In this document: piece by piece, positions 42,541 to 51,875 of the stretch
How the letters are laid out: each line of letters starts with the position of its first letter
Numbering within the stretch: the stretch's first letter is position 1
Source: JAMQKA01 sp031569985
GTDB lineage: Bacteria; Bacteroidota; Rhodothermia; Balneolales; Balneolaceae
Length of the DNA: 64,000 nucleotides
Direction of reading: 5' to 3'
Assembly: GCF_031569985.1 (NCBI RefSeq)
Contig: NZ_JAMQKA010000018.1
Coordinates: 1-64,000, forward strand
Made by a program: the position numbers and the translations under genes
Notes under the pieces: model-generated
Database searches by the model: none
What the model saw: only the letters and a program-made list of their open reading frames with translations
What the model was told of the DNA's origin: nothing

Positions 42541-45075
42541 ATGGGGCAACGTCTGGTATATTGGATCTTGGTGGGCATCCTGGGATTTGCTCTATTTTTT
42601 TTGCTGCGTCCGGCAGTGGACTTTAACGCTGGCAACCCCATCCACCTGAGCCGTTCCACAATAGAGAGCAAAACCGTTGAGCTGGCCCGCGAACTCGGCT
42701 TTTCAACGGACAGTCTTAATCTGCTTACCACGCGTTCACAGCATCTGAATTATTATGAAGCCCTGGAAGATTCTGTCAATGAAGATCTGCCATCTCCGAA
42801 GGAGCTGAATAAATCACTTTTTTTAAATAGTTGGCTGGTCACAATCGGCAGCAGTATGGAGGAGCAGGAGGGGACGCTGTCAATCTCGCAGAGCGACCTG
42901 TTTAGTCGAATTGGACGCATTAAACTCAGGTTTGATGATAACGGGCAGGTTCGTCGAGCAGAAACCAACCTGGCTAATAATCCCACATTTATTCCGGGTG
43001 ATTCCCTGCTGGGGGTGGCTCAACAAATAGTCACAGATATTTTTGCTTATGACCTGGCTGAGTATCGCCTGAGAAGTGTCGATATCCAGGATACCTCAAT
43101 CACTGCAACTGAACCGGGTATCAACAATCGCCCGCTCAACTTTTCGGAAACGAATGTGGGAAATAATACCTCCTTTGTCTGGCAAAAAATTAATAATGTA
43201 TCTTCGGTTCCCGATGAATTGACATTGGAAATTCAGCCTAAAATAAGGGAGCACAACGGGCAATACGGAACACAGATCAAATATGGCGCTTCCCTAATTT
43301 CATTCAGAGCGGCTAATCAAAATGAGCCGGAAGACCTGGTAAAAGCGTATTCGCTTGACAACAGGTATTATATCATACTTTATCTGACTGTGGGCTTACT
43401 GGTCGGACTGGTCTTTTTTAAAGGGATCAGGCACATCAACAAAGGGCAGGTTGAGTGGAAACGAGCACTCTTTGTATTTGTAACCATAACACTGGCCATT
43501 TTTATCTGGAGAGTTCTTTTCCTGATTAATACCTACGATTCCTATTTGACAGATGACCTGTTCACTGTGCTGCTCTTCAATTTTTTGCTCTTTGGGGCGG
43601 TTACAGGTTTGTATGGTGCACTGGCGTATATAGGCTGGGAGGCAACGGCGCGTGAAAACAATGACAGACAACTGCACCTGATTGATGCTTTTTGGAGGTA
43701 TCGTTTTTTCTTCCGGGAAACCGGCGACGGACTGCTTCGCGGCTTTGCGTTGGGAGGCGTGCTACTAGGTGGATTTGCCCTGGCGCTCTACGTAATGGGA
43801 ATCCTGTTTTACCAATCGGACAGCCAGTTTGGCTTTACGGAGCCAAGTTTGACGCCCCGGCTCCTCACAATCAATATGGCGGGCTGGGTTAACGCCTGGC
43901 TGGTGGCACTGGGGCATGTGGGTGTGACTGTCGGTTTTTTACGGAAGAGAATTCCCAATAAAAAAATATTTTACCTGGTCACCGGCCTGCTAATGGGACT
44001 TTTGCTGGGTGGATCGGGCGCACTGCTTGGTACAACCAGCACCATATGGTACCGAATTGTAATCTTTACCGCCCTGGCCCCAGCACTCATTTATGCATTC
44101 GAGCGAGCCGGTTTGCTGACCGTTTCAGTCGGTTGGTGGATTTTTGCCGTTACCATCTTTACGCTTCCATACCTGGGGGCAGAAAGCATGGATATGGGAT
44201 ACATCGCGTGGGTTCAGTTCTTTATACTTGGTTTCCCATTCCTCTATGGGGTGGCCTCTTACCGCTACGGGACCTCTGTTTCGGAAATGGGAGGCTATAT
44301 ACCGGAATACCAAGAGCGGATTGCCAATCATCTGCGGGTAGAGAAAGAGATTGAAATTGCCCGTGAAAGCCAGTTTAAACTAATGCCGCTACAGCCTCCA
44401 TCAGTTAAGGGGATAGATGTCTATGGTTTCTTCTTGCCTTCTTTTGAGGTCGGTGGTGACTATTTTGATTATGTTGTAAGTCGCAACAGCACTCCCGAAT
44501 CGGTGGGGCTTACTATGACGATTGTGGATGTATCAGGTAAGGCGATGAAAGCGGCGATGCACGCTGTCTTTACCAGCGGACTGCTACTTTCAAGGTTATC
44601 GAATGATCATCCGGCATCTATTTTGCGCGAGGTGGCCCCAACACTCTACCACAGGACCGATCCCCAAACGTTTATCACCTGTATCATCGCACAGTATAAT
44701 CCCGCGTCCAAGAAGTTGACTGTTGCCAATGCCGGTCACTGTCTTCCGCTGTTGAAAAGAGATGGGAAAGCTGAGTTTTTAGCTACGCCTAATCCCAAAT
44801 TTCCCTTGGGACTGCGAGATCACGTGCTCTACCAAGCACTTGAAACCACATTGCAAAAAGATGATTTTCTCCTGTTCTATTCTGATGGTCTCCCTGAGGC
44901 GGTCGACCCGGAAGGCAACCGGTTTGGATATGAAAATTTGATTGGACTGGTGGAATCTCTTGACACAGACAACAGAACGAGTAATGAGATAGCACTAGAT
45001 ATAAAACGTAAAATCCAAAAATTCAGCGATTATCAGCTAGCTGACGATACGACAATTATCTGCCTTAAAGTTTGA
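42541..45075 (+). CDS. Membrane-bound SpoIIE-type PP2C serine/threonine phosphatase
   Basis: An 844-residue protein with a signal-anchor span (residues 7-25), a large extracytoplasmic domain (about 26-275), a block of about eight membrane spans (276-590) and a C-terminal PP2C-type SpoIIE/RsbU phosphatase domain (about 610-844). The phosphatase has the metal motifs FEVGGDYFDY and IVDVSGKAMKAAM, plus FYSDGLPEAVDP and the final DDTTIICLKV. Such enzymes usually release an anti-anti-sigma factor in partner-switching control, but no RsbW/RsbV partner is nearby. The extracytoplasmic domain is the likely sensor. Confidence 0.9.
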   Translation: MGQRLVYWILVGILGFALFFLLRPAVDFNAGNPIHLSRSTIESKTVELARELGFSTDSLNLLTTRSQHLNYYEALEDSVNEDLPSPKELNKSLFLNSWLVTIGSSMEEQEGTLSISQSDLFSRIGRIKLRFDDNGQVRRAETNLANNPTFIPGDSLLGVAQQIVTDIFAYDLAEYRLRSVDIQDTSITATEPGINNRPLNFSETNVGNNTSFVWQKINNVSSVPDELTLEIQPKIREHNGQYGTQIKYGASLISFRAANQNEPEDLVKAYSLDNRYYIILYLTVGLLVGLVFFKGIRHINKGQVEWKRALFVFVTITLAIFIWRVLFLINTYDSYLTDDLFTVLLFNFLLFGAVTGLYGALAYIGWEATARENNDRQLHLIDAFWRYRFFFRETGDGLLRGFALGGVLLGGFALALYVMGILFYQSDSQFGFTEPSLTPRLLTINMAGWVNAWLVALGHVGVTVGFLRKRIPNKKIFYLVTGLLMGLLLGGSGALLGTTSTIWYRIVIFTALAPALIYAFERAGLLTVSVGWWIFAVTIFTLPYLGAESMDMGYIAWVQFFILGFPFLYGVASYRYGTSVSEMGGYIPEYQERIANHLRVEKEIEIARESQFKLMPLQPPSVKGIDVYGFFLPSFEVGGDYFDYVVSRNSTPESVGLTMTIVDVSGKAMKAAMHAVFTSGLLLSRLSNDHPASILREVAPTLYHRTDPQTFITCIIAQYNPASKKLTVANAGHCLPLLKRDGKAEFLATPNPKFPLGLRDHVLYQALETTLQKDDFLLFYSDGLPEAVDPEGNRFGYENLIGLVESLDTDNRTSNEIALDIKRKIQKFSDYQLADDTTIICLKV

Positions 45076-45140
45076 GTCCGACACGCAGAGCCCGTACGTT
45101 GGTAGCTACAAATTTAACCTAAATTAATCAGAACTAATCG

Positions 45141-46187
45141 ATGGCAGATCAACCATTTTCCGGGCCCGAAATGCCCGATCAATTGAAAAAGTTAAGCGGT
45201 CACCTGAGGCTTATTCTCCTCGGTGTAATCGCTTTTGTACTTGCATTCACATCCTTCTTCACGGTGGATCCGGAGGAGGTCGGCGTGGTTATGCGATTTG
45301 GTGAATTTACCCGAACCACTGAACCCGGTCTTAATTTTAAGATTCCTTTTGTGGAAGAGGTACAGTTAGTGCCGATAGAACGCCAGCTGAAGCTTGAATT
45401 CGGCTATCGGACGATAAGTGCCGGGGTGCAATCCACATATCAAAAAGAGGGCTACAGGGATGAGTCACTGATGCTTACTGGCGACCTCAACCTGGCCGAT
45501 GTGGAGTGGGTAGTACAATACCGCGTGGACGACCCGTTCCAGTTTTTATTCAAAATAAGAAATCCGGAGCAAACCTTGCGTGATGCCTCGGAGGCGGCAA
45601 TTCGTCAGATTGTGGGCGATCGTACCGTGAACGAAGTACTTACCGTGGGACGTGCGGAGGTCGCGACCCGTGCGGAAGTGCTCATTCAGTCAATTTGTGA
45701 AGAATACGAAAACGGTATAAGAATAGAGCAGGTGGTATTGCAGGATGTGAATCCGCCTGAACGCGTGAAGCCCTCCTTTAACGACGTCAATGAAGCACAA
45801 CAACAACGTGAAACGCTGATTAACGAAGCTAAATCAGCCTACAACCGGGTGATTCCACGAGCGCGCGGACAGGCCCAGGAGACAATCCAGAAAGCCGAGG
45901 GGTATGCGGTAGATCGTGTGAACCGAGCACGCGGTGAGGTCGCTCGGTTCAATGATCTGTATGCAGAATATCTCAAAGCTCCTGAAGTGACGAAGCAGCG
46001 GCTGTACCTGGAAACACTGGAAGAAATTTTGCCGAAGATCGGCAATAAAGTGGTGACCGATCAAAACGGGAACGGTGTGTTGCCCCTGCTGCAGATGCAG
46101 ATGAATGGCAGTGGAGTTAGAAATCTGCAGGCACAGCAGGCAGGGAACTCTTCCGGCGGTTCAGGTTCAAATAATTCAGGAAATTAA
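45141..46187 (+). CDS. hflK: HflK, FtsH protease modulator (band 7 family)
   Basis: A 348-residue membrane-anchored SPFH/band 7 protein. One N-terminal span (about residues 25-43) is followed by the SPFH domain (DPEEVGVVMRFGEFTRTTEP to GDRTVNEVLTVGRAEVA) and a long coiled coil (ARGQAQETIQKAEGYAVDRV). The C-terminal tail is rich in Gly, Ser, Asn and Gln, as usual for HflK. HflK and HflC form a cage around FtsH and limit its action on membrane proteins. hflC follows 18 bases later. Confidence 0.94.
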   Translation: MADQPFSGPEMPDQLKKLSGHLRLILLGVIAFVLAFTSFFTVDPEEVGVVMRFGEFTRTTEPGLNFKIPFVEEVQLVPIERQLKLEFGYRTISAGVQSTYQKEGYRDESLMLTGDLNLADVEWVVQYRVDDPFQFLFKIRNPEQTLRDASEAAIRQIVGDRTVNEVLTVGRAEVATRAEVLIQSICEEYENGIRIEQVVLQDVNPPERVKPSFNDVNEAQQQRETLINEAKSAYNRVIPRARGQAQETIQKAEGYAVDRVNRARGEVARFNDLYAEYLKAPEVTKQRLYLETLEEILPKIGNKVVTDQNGNGVLPLLQMQMNGSGVRNLQAQQAGNSSGGSGSNNSGN

Positions 46188-46205
46188 TTAAGTAGAAATT
46201 AAGTC

Positions 46206-47153
46206 ATGAAAAATTTCACAAGAATTTCAGTTATCGTTGTCTTGGTAATCCTTGTATTGGTAGCCATGGACGGCTTTTATATCGTAGATGAAACAGAACA
46301 GGTAGTGTTAACACAGTTTGGCGCACCGGTGGGGGAAGTAAAAACCGAGCCGGGCATGAAGATGAAAATTCCCTTTATTCAGGAAGCTCATTATTTCGAC
46401 AAGCGATACCTGGAGTGGGACGGCGACCGTAACCAGGTACCCACCAAGGACAAGAAGTTCATCTTTGTGGACACTTACGCCCGCTGGCAGATAACGGATC
46501 CATTGCAGTTCTTTAAACGGCTAAGAGATGAACGCGGCGCGCAATCCCGCCTGGATGATATCCTTGACGGGGAGACCCGTAACGCCATCGCTTCACATGA
46601 TTTGGTTGAGCTGGTTCGCTCCACCAACCGTGAGCCGATACAGGAGGGCATTATTTCGGAGGTTGTGGAGGATTCGCTTGAGGATATTTCAGTGGGGCGC
46701 GACTCCATACAAACCGCCATCCAGCAGTTGGCCAACAAACGGGCCAGTGATCTGGGGCTGGCGGTGCTAGACTTCCGATTTAAGCGCATTAATTATGTGG
46801 AAGATGTCCGCCAGACCGTATACGACCGTATGGTCAGTGAACGGCAGCGCATTGCAGAGAAATTCCGATCAGAAGGGCAGGGAGAAGCCTCCCGCATCAA
46901 TGGTGAAAAAGAGCGCGAGCTGAAGGAGATTCAGTCGGAAGCCTTCCGACGGGCGGAAGAGATTCGCGGTGCTGCAGATGCGGAGGCGGCTGCCGTATAT
47001 GCCAATGCGTATGACAAATCACCACAGGCGCGCCAGCTCTACAGCTTTGTCCGCTCAATGGAGGCATACCGCAATACCTTCGATGACAAAACCTCGATCG
47101 TAATTTCCACAAACAGCGATTTCTTCCAGTTCCTGCAGGATATGGGTAATTAA
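46206..47153 (+). CDS. hflC: HflC, FtsH protease modulator (band 7 family)
   Basis: A 315-residue SPFH protein, partner of HflK. An N-terminal span (residues 6-22) leads into the SPFH domain (DETEQVVLTQFGAPVGEVKT, then YLEWDGDRNQVPTKDKKFIF) and the coiled coil with the typical FRSEGQGEASRINGEKEREL stretch. The C-terminal FVRSMEAYRNTF segment is the HflC signature. Co-transcription with hflK is expected from the 18-base gap. Confidence 0.95.
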   Translation: MKNFTRISVIVVLVILVLVAMDGFYIVDETEQVVLTQFGAPVGEVKTEPGMKMKIPFIQEAHYFDKRYLEWDGDRNQVPTKDKKFIFVDTYARWQITDPLQFFKRLRDERGAQSRLDDILDGETRNAIASHDLVELVRSTNREPIQEGIISEVVEDSLEDISVGRDSIQTAIQQLANKRASDLGLAVLDFRFKRINYVEDVRQTVYDRMVSERQRIAEKFRSEGQGEASRINGEKERELKEIQSEAFRRAEEIRGAADAEAAAVYANAYDKSPQARQLYSFVRSMEAYRNTFDDKTSIVISTNSDFFQFLQDMGN

Positions 47154-47983
47154 ATCTCAATTAACAATTGCTTAAATAACAATGTAATGCAGAGCGCCGC
47201 TCCGCAAAAAATAGCCAGGGAGATAATGCCCCTTTAAGTAAAAGGTGCGATAAACCAGAGGAAATCATGCGCATGATTTGGTTAAACGTTGCGCAACTCT
47301 TCACTCAACGTTGCGCATCGTTGATATCAATGGCGCGCACCATTTTTTGAATGCTGCGCAACGTTTTGCTTGATTTAACGTCAGTTCGATATATGATTTC
47401 TTATTAATAATCCCACGCTTGGTCCCGATGCTCTGCGTTGGGACCTATTGGGACGTTGCTCCGCGTCCAGTATAACCTATGGTGCCACAGAGACGCGGAG
47501 CGTCAGAGGGGCTTCCGCGCAGAGCGGACGGAAGCGAGCAGTTGGTGGAATAGTCCTCGGGCTAACCGGAATGCTGCTACATGCCGGTCAGCGACCGGTT
47601 TTTGGCACTGGAAGGGTAGTGGTTGAAAAAGGGATTGCGCGACCATCGGGGGAAAATAAGAACCGGGATTTACAGGATTAGAGGATCTGCAGGGATGGCA
47701 ATGTTTACTGAGAAAGAATCCAGAAAATCCTTTAATCCTGTCCATCCTGATTCCAATGGGTGAAATGTGAAATTAAATGATCTTACATGCAAGATCATCG
47801 GCCACTGTCGTTCTAAACCAAAGGCACAGAACGAGATTGGAGTCAATAACGCGTTTAGGGGAAAGTGACTATCTCTTGAGGACAAGTGGTGTTGTTCAAA
47901 TGTTTAACTGAAACAACGGCTGTGGACCTTGCGAGATCCTGAAACAAGTTCAGGATGACACAAAGGCTTCTCATGACCAATAA
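47154..47983. repeat. 830-base noncoding gap with several repeat elements
   Basis: No credible gene. The 11-mer AACGTTGCGCA occurs at 47285 and 47307 (22 bases apart) and inverted (TGCGCAACGTT) at 47355. Further on, GACGTTGCTCCGCGTC is followed by the near-inverse GAGACGCGGAGCGTC (47452-47505). ATCCTG-type short repeats occur in both orientations (CCGGGATTTACAGGATTAG near 47663; AATCCTTTAATCCTGTCCAT near 47728), and ATCCTGAAACAAGTTCAGGAT (47937-47957) is a short palindrome. These are typical dispersed intergenic elements. Confidence 0.6.
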
Positions 47984-49306
47984 CTAATTCTCTTCTATTT
48001 CCTCTAAAACTTCCAAGGCTTTTTTGCGACTTTCTCGGGTATCGACGACTGCTCCCAGCTTCATCAAAAGATTGTAGAGCCCAAGATGCACCCTCGTGCT
48101 GTAGATGAAGTGCTTGGAACCGCGCGGCTCATTCATGATAGGCGGCTCCTTGGCAAACCGGTTGATCAGCGCCTTGAATTCCGGATCCCCAAAATCAAAC
48201 CGGTCATTTTTGTAGGGTTGGGCAAATGCCCGGCCGTAATTCATGCAGAATTTGAAGAAGCGTTCTTCTTTTTCCGGGTCATCCGGGTTCTCTTTTGTTA
48301 TCTCAAGGTCGATAAAAAGTTTTCTGATTTTATCAATATCATCTTCCATGTGAATGGGGAGCAGACGAAGGTACTTGTTGGAAAACTCCAGTGGAAACTT
48401 TTTGACGCATCCGAAGTCAATGACACCAAGGCGACCATCTTCGGTAAAAAGGAAATTGCCGGGATGAGTATCGGCATGGACCGTATCGCGCTGCACCACC
48501 TGGTCGTGGAAGAAATCCCACAACAATTGTCCGAAATGATTACGTTCTTCCTGGGAGGGGGAGGTCTGCAGAAATTCCTTCAGGTGTTTTCCCTCTATAA
48601 ACGTCATCGTTAATACTTTCTGCGTGGAAAGTTCTTCAATCCACTCTGGAGTGACAACCGCACCGTTCGAAAATCGTTTTCTGAATGCTTCGATCTGTTG
48701 GCCTTCCTGAATATAGTCGGTCTCCTCCATCAGCGTCGATTCAACCTCCTCAAAATAGTCGTCGAGATCGGCGCCCTTTTTGACAAACCGTTTGATCAGG
48801 ATTTTAGCCATGCCGAGATCCGACTGGATCGTCTCCCGGACGTTGGGATATTGAATTTTTACCGCCACATCCCGCCCGTCTTTGAGTCGGGCCTTGTGAA
48901 CCTGTCCTATTGAGGCTGCCGCCAGGGCTGAGGTGTTGAACGAGGAGAACACCTGTTCCGGGTAACTGCCGAGCTGCTTTTTGATGATCGACCGTGCGAG
49001 CGCTTTGTTAATCGGCGGCACGCTGTACTGTGCTTCACCCATAACTTCGGTAAACTCCTCGGGCAGCATCCCCTGGTCCATGCTTAGCGACTGCGCAATT
49101 TTGAGGGCCGTCCCACGTAGCTTGCTGAACTCATCAAACACCTCTCGCGCATTTTCGGTGTGAAAGCGGCTGCTCTCTTCTTTCGATTCTTTCCTACCGG
49201 CCGCCTTTTTGAGATGTCTTTTTGCATAATTGGTGCCCAGCTTCAGGCCTGTCTTTGCGAATATTTTGCCGCGCTCAAATTTAGATGAAGGAAAATCGTC
49301 ACTCAT
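47984..49306 (-). CDS. ABC1/AarF/UbiB-family atypical kinase
   Basis: A 440-residue protein kinase-like (PKL) protein of the ADCK/UbiB group. It has the KxGQ-related N-terminal part (FSKLRGTALKIAQSLSMDQG, residues near 60), the A-rich loop SALAAASIGQVHKARLKDGR, the ATP lysine in VAVKIQYPNV, the catalytic HADTHPGNFLF and the metal Asp in GVIDFGC. Family members support isoprenoid quinone synthesis or lipid homeostasis as ATPases. Its start overlaps the stop of the TetR gene by one base (TAATG), so the two are translationally coupled. Confidence 0.93.
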   Translation of the reverse strand: MSDDFPSSKFERGKIFAKTGLKLGTNYAKRHLKKAAGRKESKEESSRFHTENAREVFDEFSKLRGTALKIAQSLSMDQGMLPEEFTEVMGEAQYSVPPINKALARSIIKKQLGSYPEQVFSSFNTSALAAASIGQVHKARLKDGRDVAVKIQYPNVRETIQSDLGMAKILIKRFVKKGADLDDYFEEVESTLMEETDYIQEGQQIEAFRKRFSNGAVVTPEWIEELSTQKVLTMTFIEGKHLKEFLQTSPSQEERNHFGQLLWDFFHDQVVQRDTVHADTHPGNFLFTEDGRLGVIDFGCVKKFPLEFSNKYLRLLPIHMEDDIDKIRKLFIDLEITKENPDDPEKEERFFKFCMNYGRAFAQPYKNDRFDFGDPEFKALINRFAKEPPIMNEPRGSKHFIYSTRVHLGLYNLLMKLGAVVDTRESRKKALEVLEEIEEN

Positions 49307-50004
49307 TAATCTCGTATTTCAATTTCGGGGAACAGTTTCTTGATCGATTCAAATCCTCTGCCGAATATATTATTGGTGAACAGGAATTTTGCCAGTTCCA
49401 AGCCTTTATCGATCGTCGTGTTGTACATGATCTCCTGCAAGAACACAGTGTATTTGTCAGTGAGTTCCATGCTCACCTCTTTGCCCTCACTTTCCTCTTT
49501 CAGCCAGAAGCGGATTAGTGCAGTGTATTTTTTGTAAAGCAAACTATAGAGGTAGTCGTTTGTCAGGAGGGAGCTGCTCATTGAAATTCGGGGATCACTG
49601 GTGAAAAAATCTTTAATGAGTTGCCGGGATTTTGCTTCGAATTCGGTGGTTGTGTACGAACATAGAATCAAAGGCCGGAAAGTTTGGCGAACAAATTCCT
49701 CGTGTTCCCCAAACAGATCGAACGAGGTGTAGGCAAAGTTGGAGAGCTTTTCCGCCAGCGTGTAATCCTCAAATCCCTCAATTTCTTGCAGCATCAGCAG
49801 GTAGCGCACGATGATCGCCTCATAATAAAATAGCAGAATCGCCTTTTTGTTCGGGAAATACTCAAAAATATTGGCTACATCCAGGTCGACTTCTTCTGCA
49901 ACGCGATGGAGCGTAAAATTTTTCCCCTGCTTTTCATACTGCTTGGCAGCTGCGTCCGCAATAGTAAACTTTATCTCAAATATCTCAGGATCAAAGTTGT
50001 CCAT
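49306..50004 (-). CDS. TetR family transcriptional regulator
   Basis: A 232-residue regulator. The N-terminal helix-turn-helix (about residues 12-58) reads IADAAAKQYEKQGKNFTLHR then VAEEVDLDVANIFEYFPNKK, the classical TetR layout ending in FPNK. The C-terminal ligand domain is variable and cannot be assigned a ligand. It is coupled to the AarF-like kinase gene and is divergent from crtZ over 195 bases, so crtZ and its own operon are plausible targets; that is inference from position. Confidence 0.9.
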   Translation of the reverse strand: MDNFDPEIFEIKFTIADAAAKQYEKQGKNFTLHRVAEEVDLDVANIFEYFPNKKAILLFYYEAIIVRYLLMLQEIEGFEDYTLAEKLSNFAYTSFDLFGEHEEFVRQTFRPLILCSYTTTEFEAKSRQLIKDFFTSDPRISMSSSLLTNDYLYSLLYKKYTALIRFWLKEESEGKEVSMELTDKYTVFLQEIMYNTTIDKGLELAKFLFTNNIFGRGFESIKKLFPEIEIRD

Positions 50005-50199
50005 GACTTTAGTATCACCGGTTTACATGATGATTTTCAACAATAAATTTATGCATTGTACAGATGCATACCTGCTAACAATCTCTACGAGCAATTAAAT
50101 CCAAAAGTTTTGCAAAACTCTCCAGAATTTAGGTTCATGATGGATAAGTTTTACATCGCATAAAATAATAGTCTCTGCCGGTTAACACGGATAAAAAAC

Positions 50200-50667
50200 G
50201 TGATGATCATGGGTGATATTTTAATGTTTGTCGGTTTTGTAATGCTGGGATTTTGCGGGATGGAGATCGCCTCCTACGTGCTGCATCGCTTTATTTTTCA
50301 TGGGATTTTATGGGATATCCATGAGTCTCACCACAGGCCCGCGCACGGCTGGTTTGAGATGAATGATCTGTTTTCACTCATTTTTGCTATGGTGTCCATC
50401 GGGTTAATAGTGTGGGGATCGGAGGATCCACTGGGCTCTGCGTCCTTCTCCATCGGTACTGGCATTGCAGTCTACGGCGTACTGTATTTTATCATCCACG
50501 ATCTTTTTGCACATAAGCGGTTTATGCCGTTCAAAAGTGACAGCAAAATTATGCAGCTGATTCGCCGGGCGCACCAGCGTCACCACCAGTCGGTTGACCA
50601 AGAGGGGCAGGAGCCGTATGGTTTGTTCTTGTTTCCGTATGACAAATACAAAAGTGATAATCGGTAA
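50200..50667 (+). CDS. crtZ: Beta-carotene hydroxylase
   Basis: A 155-residue diiron membrane hydroxylase of the fatty-acid hydroxylase superfamily that adds hydroxyl groups to the rings of beta-carotene to give zeaxanthin. Histidine clusters are HRFIFHGILWDIHESHHRPA (residues 28-47, with HxxxxH and HxxHH) and the C-terminal HDLFAHKRF and AHQRHHQS. Membrane spans lie at about 5-25, 62-80 and 88-105. The start could also be the ATG at 50209. crtI is 35 kb away, so the pathway genes are dispersed. Confidence 0.93.
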   Translation: MMIMGDILMFVGFVMLGFCGMEIASYVLHRFIFHGILWDIHESHHRPAHGWFEMNDLFSLIFAMVSIGLIVWGSEDPLGSASFSIGTGIAVYGVLYFIIHDLFAHKRFMPFKSDSKIMQLIRRAHQRHHQSVDQEGQEPYGLFLFPYDKYKSDNR

Positions 50668-50689
50668 TTGTTGATTTATTGATGAAAGG

Positions 50690-50790
50690 GGCTTTAAGGT
50701 CGAGAAGTCCAAGGTCGGAAGGTCAAAGGTATGATTCATTTCCCTTGGATCTGGTGTTGAAACGTTGAATTGTTGAGCTGTTGAGTGAAT
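50690..50790. repeat. Short degenerate tandem repeats after crtZ
   Basis: AAGGTCGAGAAGTCCAAGGT followed by CGGAAGGTCAAAGG is a degenerate 8-10-base repeat on AAGGTC. It is followed by GTTGAAACGTTGAATTGTTG and AGCTGTTGAG, a repeat on GTTGA. The pattern resembles the short tandem repeats near 28370 and 28915. The function is unknown. Confidence 0.55.
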
Positions 50791-50896
50791 TACCGGCTAA
50801 GTCCAAATATCTGTGCATTTATTTTGTAATATCTATTTTCTAAGTCAATGATTTACAATTTTCTTGTGGAAGCCATAATTAATAGGAATTTAACAT

Positions 50897-51856
50897 ATGG
50901 ATCGTAAAAAATTTCTGTGGACTTCATTACTCGGGGCGTTGATACCTGCTGGCAAGTTTTCATTCTCTGGCAAAAGCGAGCAGGTGGTTGGACCAGTGGT
51001 CATTTCAACATGGGACAACCGAAAGGCGAATCGTGCAGCGTGGGATATTCTCTCAAAGGCAGGGACAGCCCTGGATGCCGTAGAAGCAGGTGCCCGTGTT
51101 CCGGAAGCCGACCCTGCTGATCACTCCGTAGGCTATGGTGGCTACCCGGACCGCACCGGCAAGGTAACGCTTGATGCCTGCATCATGAACGAGGAGTCGC
51201 GCTGTGGGTCGGTGGCTTTCCTGCAGGATATCAAACACCCGGTGTCAGTAGCTCGCAAAGTTCTGGAAAGCTCCCCACACGTCATGTTGGTTGGAGAAGG
51301 GGCACGGCAGTTTGCCATGAAACAGGGATTCAAAAAAGAGAATCTGCTCACCGACCACGCCCGAGAGGTGTGGGAGAGCTGGAAGAAAAACCCGGAATTC
51401 CCTGTTACAAGCTGGGACAAGTATATCAATCATGACACGATAGGTATTCTTGCACTTGATGAACAGGGTAATCTCTCCGGCGCCTGCACCACCAGCGGTA
51501 TCGGGATGAAAATGCATGGTCGGGTTGGGGATTCGCCTCTAATCGGTGCGGGACTTTTCGTGGACAAGGAGATCGGGGCCGCAGCGGCAACCGGCGTTGG
51601 CGAAGAGGTGATCCGGGTTGCGGGCAGTCACCTGGTGGTTGAATTGATGCGTCATGGATCTTCACCAGTCGAGGCATGTAAACAGGCCGTTGACCGGATT
51701 GTGAGCAATAACGGAGGACAGATGGAGGGACAGGTTGGATTCCTTGCATTGAACAAAAATGGTGAGTATGGCGGGTATTCAATTCAACCGGGCTATTCAT
51801 ATGCTATTCGCGATATGAAAACCGAGGAGCTGGTAAAGAGTAAAAGTCGCTTTTAA
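50897..51856 (+). CDS. N4-(beta-N-acetylglucosaminyl)-L-asparaginase (Ntn-hydrolase)
   Basis: A 319-residue Ntn hydrolase of the aspartylglucosaminidase type. It matures by self-cleavage before T181 in NHDTIGILAL, the new N-terminal nucleophile; the substrate loop is ACTTSGIGMKMHGRVGDSPL with GAG following. It begins with a basic, hydrophobic stretch (MDRKKFLWTSLLGALIPAGK) that looks like a signal for export, perhaps by Tat, although only one Arg is present. It releases aspartate from glycosylated asparagine. It is convergent with a DinB gene. Confidence 0.9.
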   Translation: MDRKKFLWTSLLGALIPAGKFSFSGKSEQVVGPVVISTWDNRKANRAAWDILSKAGTALDAVEAGARVPEADPADHSVGYGGYPDRTGKVTLDACIMNEESRCGSVAFLQDIKHPVSVARKVLESSPHVMLVGEGARQFAMKQGFKKENLLTDHAREVWESWKKNPEFPVTSWDKYINHDTIGILALDEQGNLSGACTTSGIGMKMHGRVGDSPLIGAGLFVDKEIGAAAATGVGEEVIRVAGSHLVVELMRHGSSPVEACKQAVDRIVSNNGGQMEGQVGFLALNKNGEYGGYSIQPGYSYAIRDMKTEELVKSKSRF

Positions 51857-51875
51857 AAAGTAAAGGTACCTAAAG

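Noticed and set aside
48086..48613. 175-codon plus-strand frame opposite the AarF-like gene
   Set aside because: Antisense to a gene with the intact kinase motifs HADTHPGN and VAVKIQ; no independent support.
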